Shown here: positions 57,641-64,000 of the stretch, piece by piece
Numbering within the stretch: the first letter of the stretch is position 1
How the letters are laid out: each line of letters opens with the position of its first letter
Assembly: GCF_000974365.1 (NCBI RefSeq)
Contig: NZ_BAZW01000015.1
Location: 1-64,000, forward strand
From: Geofilum rubicundum JCM 15548
GTDB lineage: Bacteria > Bacteroidota > Bacteroidia > Bacteroidales > Marinilabiliaceae
DNA length: 64,000 nt
Direction: 5' to 3'
The notes under the pieces: model-generated
Told to the model about the DNA's origin: nothing
The model's input: only the letters and a program-made list of their open reading frames with translations
Database searches by the model: none
Program-made: the position numbers and the translations under genes

Positions 57641-58333
57641 ATGGCATTTACTGGATTTACAAAATCAACTATCGGATTCCTTAAGGATTTGGCTGTGAAC
57701 AACAATAAGGAATGGTTTGAGGGTAACAGGGGCCGCTACGATGAGCACCTGTTAACACCATTAAAAGAGTTGTCGGCCGACCTTGGGCGATTGATCTGCA
57801 GTATTGATGTTGAGATTGAAATTGCACCTAATATCAACAAAACCATCTCTAAAATCTATAGGGACGTGCGATTCTCAAACGACAAGTCGCCCTTTAGGAC
57901 TGGCCAATGGCTGACGTTTAAACGTCCCGGGAAGCTGTGGGGCAATGTACCTGAATTCTATTTTTATTTTACACCCGAAGAATACCAGTTCGGAATGGGA
58001 TATTATCAGGCAACACCTGAAAGGATGAACCGTTTTAGGGAACACATTGGCCGGCACCCTGAGCGCTTTGCCAAAATCATTGAAGAATTCGAAAATCAGG
58101 ATGAATTCAAACTGGTAGGGGAGGCATACAAAAGAACCATTCCCAATGAAATGCCTGAAGCATTTCAGCCCTGGTTTCAAAAAAAGACGATCGCCCTAAG
58201 CTGTACACGAAAATTGGACCAGGCGTTTTACAGCAAAAAGCTCTTGCAAATGCTTTCTGAGGCCTTTACCCTCAACGCAGAGCTATACCTTTTCATTACG
58301 GAAAGTATTAACTATGAGGCTCCTGATAATTAG
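57641..58333 (+). CDS. DUF2461 (TIGR02453) family protein
   Basis: 230 residues. Family hallmarks: FLKDLAVNNNKEWFEGNRGRY at the N-terminus, RDVRFSNDKSPFRTG and the YFYFTPEEYQFGMGYY strand. Soluble protein of unknown function, common in Bacteroidota and Actinobacteria. Confidence 0.9.
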   Translation: MAFTGFTKSTIGFLKDLAVNNNKEWFEGNRGRYDEHLLTPLKELSADLGRLICSIDVEIEIAPNINKTISKIYRDVRFSNDKSPFRTGQWLTFKRPGKLWGNVPEFYFYFTPEEYQFGMGYYQATPERMNRFREHIGRHPERFAKIIEEFENQDEFKLVGEAYKRTIPNEMPEAFQPWFQKKTIALSCTRKLDQAFYSKKLLQMLSEAFTLNAELYLFITESINYEAPDN

Positions 58334-58343
58334 TCTTATCTGA

Positions 58344-58372
58344 TTGTAATACCACCGAAAATTATATTTTTG
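58344..58372 (+). promoter_or_regulatory. Bacteroidota promoter before 58403
   Basis: TTG at 58344-58346, 18-bp spacer, TATTTTTG at 58365-58372; the -7 element fits TAnnTTTG exactly. Transcription should start near 58379, 24 bp before the gene's start codon. Confidence 0.65.
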
Positions 58373-58402
58373 TGAGGACGCAATAAGATTTGTGAAACCT
58401 TT

Positions 58403-59050
58403 ATGACCTTAACTATGAAACCTAATAGCATTACTAACAAGGCGCTGCTCATGCTGTTGATGGGCTTCCTTTTTGCATTTCCTGTTCAGCATTCTTTGTC
58501 GCAAGGCATAAGTGCTTTTGCTCCACCGGAGCCTGAAGCGTTTATCGGATTGGGCGTAGGTATTAATGATTATGGTGTTGGGCTTGGAGCGGAAATTTAT
58601 TTGGATAAAAACCTGTGGATATATGGTATGGGAGGTTATAGCACGTGGGGCTATCGATTAACGGGCGGACTGACTTATTACCCAGGTCAAAATGGTTTCA
58701 AATCGGCCATAAGTTTAGGTTATTCCTATGCCTCAGGCGCACCGGATTTTATTATTGAGATGGATGTTGATAAAAGGTATTCAAGCCAGTCGGTGGCAGA
58801 GGAGGAAGTAAGACTTAACCTCTTTCCTTTAAGTACCATAAATTTAGTTTACTCCTACAATGCAAGGGTCGGGAGAAAATCAAAATTGGTTTTTAATGCC
58901 GGCTATTCCTTTTTGCTGACAGATCCATTCTACGAGTATACTACCAGTGATTCTTTGACGGATTTAACCGATGGATCCAAACAATTTATTAGTTGGATGG
59001 CTCCGGGGGGTATCATAATTGGGGCTAAATTCATGTTTGGTAGTTTTTAG
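58403..59050 (+). CDS. Outer-membrane beta-barrel-like exported protein
   Basis: 215 residues (ATG at 58415 is an alternative). The signal peptide ends AFPVQHSLSQG. The mature part has alternating Gly/aromatic strands (GVGINDYGVGLGAEIYLDKN, GLTYYPGQNGFKSAISLGYS) and ends in FMFGSF with a C-terminal Phe, as in small outer-membrane barrels. Function unknown. Confidence 0.7.
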   Translation: MTLTMKPNSITNKALLMLLMGFLFAFPVQHSLSQGISAFAPPEPEAFIGLGVGINDYGVGLGAEIYLDKNLWIYGMGGYSTWGYRLTGGLTYYPGQNGFKSAISLGYSYASGAPDFIIEMDVDKRYSSQSVAEEEVRLNLFPLSTINLVYSYNARVGRKSKLVFNAGYSFLLTDPFYEYTTSDSLTDLTDGSKQFISWMAPGGIIIGAKFMFGSF

Positions 59051-59087
59051 TTTTGGCTATTATTCCAACATGTTATGTAAAAAATAC

Positions 59088-59117
59088 TTGACATCGTGTA
59101 AATAATAGTTATCTTTG
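59088..59117 (+). promoter_or_regulatory. Strong Bacteroidota promoter before 59156
   Basis: TTG (59088-59090), 19-bp spacer, TATCTTTG (59110-59117): a textbook -33/-7 pair, about 38 bp before the start codon at 59156. Confidence 0.8.
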
Positions 59118-59155
59118 TGTCGATAATTTTCAACTTCATATAAAATAATATTGAC

Positions 59156-59614
59156 ATGAAAGAACCGATGTCTTACCAGGAAAAACAAAGCTTTCTCTCT
59201 TTGTTCAACACCTTGCTGACCCTGGGCTTATACGCGCTTTATGTGTATAACAACTATGTGGCCGGGAACCCGGAAATTGTATACGATTTGAAGTTTCTGG
59301 GAAAAGCTCTTCTGATACTGATCCCCATTACCATTGCGGTGCAGATAGTGATGCACATTTTGTTTGTGATCTTCAACAAGATGCTGACCATGGAAGATCC
59401 GCCCAAAAAGGAGGATGAAATGGATAAACTCATTGAGCTTAAATCCATTCGCATATCTCATTGGGTCTTTATTGTCGGATTTTTCTCGGCCATGGCTTCT
59501 CAGGCTTTGGGTATGGCGCCCTATGTCATGTTTCTATCCTTTGTTGTTTCCGGATTTCTGGCGGGGATCATTTCCGATGTTTCAAAAATTTGGTATTACC
59601 GTAAAGGGGTTTGA
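59156..59614 (+). CDS. Four-helix membrane protein paired with an HTH regulator
   Basis: 152 residues with about four membrane segments (FNTLLTLGLYALYVYNNYV, GKALLILIPITIAVQIVMHI, ISHWVFIVGFFSAMASQA and a final VMFLSFVVSGFLAGIIS) and a charged loop in the middle. It is directly followed by a small XRE regulator, a pairing seen often with this kind of DUF2178-like membrane protein. Function unknown. Confidence 0.75.
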   Translation: MKEPMSYQEKQSFLSLFNTLLTLGLYALYVYNNYVAGNPEIVYDLKFLGKALLILIPITIAVQIVMHILFVIFNKMLTMEDPPKKEDEMDKLIELKSIRISHWVFIVGFFSAMASQALGMAPYVMFLSFVVSGFLAGIISDVSKIWYYRKGV

Positions 59615-59616
59615 TT

Positions 59617-59835
59617 ATGGCAAAATGTAACATTCAAAACAATATCCGCAAGCTCCGGTTTCACAACGATGAAATGACCCAGCAGCAGTTGGCCGACAAA
59701 ACGGGGGTGACCCGGCAGACCATCGTTGCCATTGAAAACGGTAAGTATTCTCCTACTTTGGAGCTGGCATTCCGGATTTCCAGAGAATTTGGGCTTCCGC
59801 TTGATGAGGTGTTTTCTTTTGAACCCGAAGAATAA
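59617..59835 (+). CDS. XRE-family HTH regulator
   Basis: 72 residues, a single Cro/CI-type helix-turn-helix (MTQQQLADKTGVTRQTIVAI) followed by ENGKYSPTLELAFRISREFG, typical of compact YgzD-like regulators. It starts 2 bp after the membrane protein gene and probably regulates that operon. Confidence 0.9.
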   Translation: MAKCNIQNNIRKLRFHNDEMTQQQLADKTGVTRQTIVAIENGKYSPTLELAFRISREFGLPLDEVFSFEPEE

Positions 59836-59846
59836 AAAGCAGTACC

Positions 59847-60799
59847 ATGAAAGCCATCATTTACCGAAAATACGGCGCACCAGAGGTGCTCCAAATGGTT
59901 GAGGCAGAAAAGCCCTCTCCCAAAGACAACGAGATACGCATCAAAATGAAGGCCTCTACGGTGAATTCTGGGGATGCCCGTTTGCGTAGCAGATCCTTTT
60001 TTTGTCAGACTGATTTTTGGGTTGTTTAAGCCCCGTCAACCGGTTTTGGGAATGACGGTAGCCGGAGAGGTGGAGCAGGTTGGTAAAAATGTAAGCCTTT
60101 TCAGGAAAGGGGATCAGGTATTTGGATCTACCGAAATGCGTATGGGCGCTATGCCCAATATGTCTGTGTGCCGGAAGGCATTGCCCTGCTTTAAAGCCGG
60201 TGAACTGGACTTTTGAAGAGGCGGCTGCCATTCCTTTTGGGACGCATACGGCATTGAGTTTCCTAAAAGCGGCCCGGGTAAAGTCCGGCGATACAGTGAT
60301 GATCTATGGGGCATCCGGAGCGGTTGGGACAGCGGCCGTTCAAATAGCTAAATATATGGGGGCAGAGGTTACCGCCGTATGCAGCACGAAAAATATGGGG
60401 ATGGTTAAATCTTTGGGGGCCGATCATGTTTTGGATTACACCAGAGGTGATTTTTCGGGCATCAAAAAAAGATGGGATGTGGTATTTGAAACGGTCAACA
60501 AGATTCCGGTTGGCACCGTGGCCCGTTTGGTAAAAAAGGGGGGTGTGCTGATTCTGGGTGCGGCCATCATCAAAGAGGCGATTCAGGGTTTATGGGTGTC
60601 GATGACCCGTAAATGCCGGGTAATGGCAGGAACCCATACGCCCACAAGGGCTGACATGGAAACGCTCGGGCAGTTGATGGAGACGGGGGCTATCCAACCG
60701 GTTATCGATCGTGTATACCCACTTGAGCAAATAGTGGAAGCCCATCGTTACGTTGATGCAGGGCATAAAAAGGGGAATGTGGTAGTGAATATTGGTTAA
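59847..60799 (+). pseudogene. Zinc-independent quinone oxidoreductase (MDR), multiply frameshifted
   Basis: Homologous to NAD(P)-dependent quinone reductases over the full ~315 residues but split in three places. The N-terminal part (MKAIIYRKYGAPEVLQMVE) leaves frame near 59985, the next (DPFFVRLIFGLFKPRQPVLG) near 60140, and a third small jump near 60190 leads to LKPVNWTFEEAAAIPFGT and the NADPH fold YGASGAVGTAAVQIAKYMGA to the end. With three or more indels in one gene it is more likely a true pseudogene than the single-shift genes elsewhere, but base-calling error is not excluded. Confidence 0.75.
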
Positions 60800-61278
60800 G
60801 TCGGCCATTGGTTGATTGGCGTCGAAAATCGCTTCTCTAAAGCGATGGTTCGGTAATCAAAAATCTGCTTCAGCTGGTTTTTGATAAACAGGCTATTCGC
60901 CAGTGCCCCTAAAAGACCAAAGGGGGGCTGGTAGGTGACGATGTCGGTCATTAGAACACCTTCTTCAATGGCTTCAATTTTGTGCTGGTGATGCCACATG
61001 GCGTAGGGGCCTATTCGCTGTTCATCCACAAAGTACTCGAGCTCTCTGACATGGGTGATTTCTGTCACCCAGTTTAGTTTTATGCCGAGCAAAGGACTCA
61101 CCTTGTAGGTAATAATCATTCCCGGGTACATTTTGGCTTCACCGGAATGGCTGGTTATGACAAAGCCCATGTGTTGGGGGGTTATCTCTTTCAAATTGGC
61201 CGGGTTGGAAATAAAGTCCCAAACCTCTTGTAAGGTGGCGGGTACTTTCTGTGTTTTTATTAATTGGTAAAATGCCAT
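60796..61278 (-). CDS. SRPBCC-domain ligand-binding protein
   Basis: 160 residues from ATG 61278 (MAFYQLIKTQ). START/SRPBCC pattern: EVWDFISNPANLKEITPQHM, MIITYKVSPLLGIKLNWVTE, and the C-terminal helix FIKNQLKQIFDYRTIALEKRF. Such proteins bind small hydrophobic ligands. Its end overlaps the convergent broken oxidoreductase by 4 bp. Confidence 0.85.
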   Translation of the reverse strand: MAFYQLIKTQKVPATLQEVWDFISNPANLKEITPQHMGFVITSHSGEAKMYPGMIITYKVSPLLGIKLNWVTEITHVRELEYFVDEQRIGPYAMWHHQHKIEAIEEGVLMTDIVTYQPPFGLLGALANSLFIKNQLKQIFDYRTIALEKRFSTPINQWPT

Positions 61279-61383
61279 GTTTTTATTGATTGGTAATTGG
61301 CATTTCAAGGTACAGAATTTTTCAATGAATGAAGGCATTTGTGAGCGTGTTTGACGGTATCGTGAACAAATTATTTTTTGTAG

Positions 61384-61414
61384 TTGTTAGCTGATAAAAT
61401 CCTGATTATTTTTG
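61384..61414 (+). promoter_or_regulatory. Promoter of the Mrp antiporter operon
   Basis: TTG (61384-61386), 20-bp spacer, TATTTTTG (61407-61414), an exact Bacteroidota pair; transcription should start about 15 bp before the mrpF ATG at 61436. Confidence 0.75.
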
Positions 61415-61435
61415 CGGCAACCTATTCTGTAGTGT

Positions 61436-61714
61436 ATGGACCTATTTTTTACCATTGTTGTTGTTTTTCTTCTTCTCAACATAGCCCTCGGGCTGATTCG
61501 GGTTTGGCGCGGACCAACGGTGGCGGATCGCTTGCTGACGACCCAATTGTTTGGCACTACGGGAATGGCCGTTTTGTTGGTTCTTGCAGGGTCTTTGGAG
61601 GATCCTGATTTGCTGAATGTGGCCATTACCTTTAATGTGCTGGCTATTTTATTGGTCATTGGTCTGGTTAAAGTCTGGAAAAACAAGAAAGGAGAAAATC
61701 ATGACAATCATTGA
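61436..61714 (+). CDS. mrpF: Mrp Na+/H+ antiporter subunit F
   Basis: 92 residues. Three membrane segments and the family core RVWRGPTVADRLLTTQLFGT with the conserved Asp; then LNVAITFNVLAILLVIGLV. First gene of the Mrp operon; its end overlaps mrpG by 14 bp. Subunit of a multi-protein antiporter that drives Na+ out in exchange for protons. Confidence 0.9.
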   Translation: MDLFFTIVVVFLLLNIALGLIRVWRGPTVADRLLTTQLFGTTGMAVLLVLAGSLEDPDLLNVAITFNVLAILLVIGLVKVWKNKKGENHDNH

Positions 61715-62009
61715 AGTAATCACGGTTATCCTGTTGGTGGTGGGTTGTTTCTTCTTTCTGGCGGGAACGCTGGGAGTGCTGCGTTTCCCGGATTTGTTTT
61801 CCCGGCTTCACGCGCTGACCAAAGCGGACAATTTAGGGCTGGGTTTTATTGCAGCCGGAATGGCGCTGCACATTGCTTCCCCCTGGGCAGCGCTTAAAAT
61901 TTTCACGATGTGGCTCCTCATGCTTCTGGCCAGTTCAACTTCCTGTTATTTGATCGCCCGTTTCCAGAAAGAAAAGGAGCAACCTGAGAACAGAAAGGAG
62001 GAAGGATGA
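61701..62009 (+). CDS. mrpG: Mrp Na+/H+ antiporter subunit G
   Basis: 102 residues from ATG 61701. Typical LGVLRFPDLFSRLHALTKAD motif between three membrane helices. It overlaps mrpF and, by 4 bp, the following DUF4040 gene, so the operon is translationally coupled. Confidence 0.92.
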   Translation: MTIIEVITVILLVVGCFFFLAGTLGVLRFPDLFSRLHALTKADNLGLGFIAAGMALHIASPWAALKIFTMWLLMLLASSTSCYLIARFQKEKEQPENRKEEG

Positions 62010-62993
62010 GTGTTTTGATTGATTTCCTATTGGCCATCCTGACGATTTATCTGGCTATACAGTGCCTGGTGGCACCAAGACTTACACAGACGGTCTTTAT
62101 GTTTTTTGCATTTGGACTGGCGCTGGCGTTGGCATGGGTGCGACTGGGTGCGGTGGATGTGGCCATTACCGAGGCGGCGGTGGCATCGGGTTTTCTGGGG
62201 GTGTTGTTTCTGGATGCTTTGAGGGATTTTTCTTTTTCTGCTTCCAGCAAGCAGGTAAATTCTGAAAGTGATCACCAGGGGCTTTCCAGGAAAAACAAAA
62301 TATCCCGTTTAGTCCGGAGTGGCCCTTGTCCTGGGATTGGGTCTTTTTCTATTGATTGCTGTGGAAGCCGTTTGGAAGGTGCCGGAGGGCGGCGGTTTGA
62401 CCGCAGCCGCTGAGGCGCTGCTGCCCCAATCGGGGGTGGAGCACCCGGTGACGGCTGTTTTGCTGAATTTCCGCGCTTATGATACCTGGCTGGAGCTGGG
62501 GGTGATTCTCCTGGGGCTTTTGGCCATTTATGCGGTTGGTGGTATCAAACGATATCCCAAACAAAACGAGGCTGGCGAAGATCCTTTGCTGCGACAGGTG
62601 ATGTTGTTTTTTACGCCGGTTTTGTTCCTGTTTGGCGCTTTCCTGTTATACTTTGGGAAAAGCGGACCCGGAGGCGCTTTTCAGGCCGGGGTGTTGTGGG
62701 GGGCCATTGGGATACTGCTTCATTTGGGCGGCAAATTGGTGTTCTCGGTGATACCCCGCTCATTGGGGCAATTGCTCCTGACCATAGGACTGGGTTTTTT
62801 CCTTAGTCTGGGCTTTCTTTTACTGGCCCGGGGAGCGGCTTTTTTTGAATACCCACCGGCCTATGCCGGCGTTCTGATTTTGATAATAGAAACGCTGGCA
62901 GCCATAAGTATCGCCACCACGTTGACGGCGATGTTTGCCAATTTAAATCAAGAGAATAAGGAGGAAACGAACGAAAGCAAACCGACCAATTAA
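62006..62993 (+). CDS. mrpB: DUF4040 + MnhB antiporter subunit, frameshifted
   Basis: About 329 residues when corrected. The first domain is DUF4040/MbhD-like (MSVLIDFLLAILTIYLAIQ, VRLGAVDVAITEAAVASGFLG). The frame then breaks near 62310-62319 and resumes as ALVLGLGLFLLIAVEAVWKV, followed by an MbhE-like stretch (AVLLNFRAYDTWLELGVILL) and the MnhB domain (LFGAFLLYFGKSGPGGAFQA). This domain order is that of the C-terminal end of MrpA plus MrpB. One missing base explains the break; alternatively the second part starts at GTG 62319 as its own gene. Confidence 0.78.
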
Positions 62994-63002
62994 ACAAGAA
63001 GT

Positions 63003-63305
63003 ATGGAAATCTATCAGATATATAGTATGACATCTGCCGTTCTCTTTGTCATTGGCATGGGCGGCGTTTTTATGTCGAAGCATTTTATAAAAAAGATCAT
63101 TGCCACCATTATTATGGGCGGAGGGGTGTTTTTGGCTTTTGTCAGTTTTGCACAGCGGGATGCCTTGTCCTTTGCCGACCCGGTGCCCCATGCTTTGGTG
63201 ATCACCGGCATTGTGGTAGCGGTGGCTTCCGCTGCTTTCGCCCTGGCTTTGGCCCGCCGCATTTTTCAACTCACCGGAGAAGAATCTTTTACGAACGACA
63301 AATGA
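63003..63305 (+). CDS. mrpC: Mrp Na+/H+ antiporter subunit C (NuoK-like)
   Basis: 100 residues, three membrane segments, with the NuoK-type FMSKHFIKKIIATIIMGGGV and the family DPVPHALVITGIVVAVA. It overlaps mrpD by 4 bp. Confidence 0.92.
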   Translation: MEIYQIYSMTSAVLFVIGMGGVFMSKHFIKKIIATIIMGGGVFLAFVSFAQRDALSFADPVPHALVITGIVVAVASAAFALALARRIFQLTGEESFTNDK

Positions 63306-64000
63306 CAGATTTACCAACATCTCCATACCCGGCCCTTCTGGTAGGTCTGCCAGTTATGATGGCTATTCTGAGCCTGTTTTTCAGGCCCCGGGGGAAGGCT
63401 TTCCTTGGTCTGATCGGCTGCCTGCTCACTGCGGTGTTGGCGATATTCGCTTTTGTGGAAGTGACGCAGCTGGGAACGGTCATCCATCGGCTGGGCGGTT
63501 GGGAACCTCCATTGGGCATCCTGCTGAGAATGGATGCGCTGGCGGCCGTGTTTATCGGGATGACGGCTCTGGTGGGCGCGCTCATCAGTCTTTATGCCTG
63601 GCGGTATTTTGATGCCCAGGATACGTCGACGGATGGATTTCCTTTATTCTGGCCTTTGTGGCTTTTTCTGTGGGCGGGACTGAATGGACTGTTTCTCTCC
63701 AACGATTTGTTTAATTTATTTGTGACTCTTGAGGTGATTGGCATCAGTGCCGTGGCACTGGCGGTGCTGTCAGGGAAAGCGGGTGCTCTGGTGTCCGGAT
63801 TGCGCTATTTGTTGGCTGCCATTACCGGTTCGATGTCCTATCTGTTTGGGGTAGCGCTTATATATGGAAGCACGGGGACACTGGACCTTGAAATGCTGGG
63901 CCAGGTTTTGGAGGCGGGTCCTGCAACGACTTTTGCCTTGCTGGTTATGACGCTGGGACTCATGATCAAAATGGCCGGTTTTCCTTTTCATTTCTGGCTG
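63302..64000 (+). CDS. mrpD: Mrp Na+/H+ antiporter subunit D (3' truncated)
   Basis: 233 residues visible of about 490; runs off the right edge. NuoL/M/N-like proton-channel subunit: FLWAGLNGLFLSNDLFNLFV with the TLEVIGIS motif (essential Glu), then GLRYLLAAITGSMSYLFGVA and LMIKMAGFPFHFWL with the conserved Lys. MrpE and a MrpA-type subunit would be expected beyond the window. Confidence 0.92.
   Translation, partial: MTDLPTSPYPALLVGLPVMMAILSLFFRPRGKAFLGLIGCLLTAVLAIFAFVEVTQLGTVIHRLGGWEPPLGILLRMDALAAVFIGMTALVGALISLYAWRYFDAQDTSTDGFPLFWPLWLFLWAGLNGLFLSNDLFNLFVTLEVIGISAVALAVLSGKAGALVSGLRYLLAAITGSMSYLFGVALIYGSTGTLDLEMLGQVLEAGPATTFALLVMTLGLMIKMAGFPFHFWL

Noticed and set aside
62006-62413. DUF4040 part as a complete stand-alone gene
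   Set aside because: After the frame break its C-terminus becomes a Ser/Gly/Arg-rich nonsense tail, whereas the other frame continues with the membrane helices expected of the fused subunit.
1-64000. CRISPR arrays, tRNA or rRNA genes, intact insertion sequences, integrase and attachment sites
   Set aside because: No regularly spaced repeats, cloverleaf-like segments or transposase motifs were found by reading; small or degenerate elements could still have been missed.

Overview
The window looks like chromosome from a member of the Bacteroidota. The evidence is the run of '6-bladed beta-propeller' lipoproteins with Cys lipoboxes, the hemD/DUF4271, GH3, YccF, DUF2461 and DUF2752 families, and several promoters of the Bacteroidota type (TTG, 18-20 nt, TAnnTTTG). 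Cytophagales is plausible, but the order cannot be fixed from sequence alone. No rRNA, tRNA, CRISPR array, integrase or intact insertion sequence was recognised.

Layout. 1-0.77 kb: 3' truncated HlyD-type efflux adaptor. 0.9-16.5 kb (AT-rich, almost all minus strand): nine related propeller lipoprotein genes, including an A-B-A' tandem duplication and one frameshifted copy, interrupted by a plus-strand GH43-type glycosidase lipoprotein and a TolC-type outer-membrane protein. 17.3-21 kb: a signalling operon of two histidine kinases, a stand-alone cobalamin-binding protein with the light-sensor motif W-x9-EH, and an unrecognised helical protein. 21-34.6 kb (GC-richer, minus strand): housekeeping genes tcdA, tatD-like, a 5.5-kb alpha-2-macroglobulin gene with a CIEQ thioester, yidD, rnpA, hemD, DUF4271, LOG, DUF417, yccF, dNK and GH3. 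The coding strand switches at about 34.6-34.8 kb.

34.8-38.4 kb: small zinc-ribbon/DUF2752 pair, a Fic AMPylase behind an inverted repeat, a methyltransferase with an internal deletion and decayed DNA. 38.4-53.3 kb: an AT-rich, tightly packed operon that I read as an Ssp-type single-strand phosphorothioation defence cassette. It has DUF4007 (sspB-like), a large ATPase (sspC-like), a PAPS-reductase-like protein (sspD-like), a cysteine desulfurase (sspA-like), then a PLD-helicase, a small protein, a Rad50-like ATPase and a 176-aa protein (sspFGH-like). Between the sspD-like and sspA-like genes lie three extra genes: a DUF262 protein without its usual HNH nuclease half, a SIR2 protein, and a restriction-endonuclease-fold protein. 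This trio is the most interesting feature of the window.

53.2-61.3 kb: a gene with an in-frame amber codon, an ADP-ribosylglycohydrolase, an AbiE-like nucleotidyltransferase toxin/antitoxin pair behind a perfect 28-bp palindrome, a DJ-1/PfpI protein, DUF2461, a membrane protein/HTH pair, a broken quinone-oxidoreductase gene and an SRPBCC protein. 61.4-64 kb: start of an Mrp-type Na+/H+ antiporter operon in the order F-G-(DUF4040+B)-C-D, running off the end.

At least nine otherwise intact conserved genes carry a single-base frameshift, most of which look like one missing base in a short homopolymer. I suspect assembly indel errors rather than mass pseudogenisation, and annotate these genes as full-length with the shift noted.
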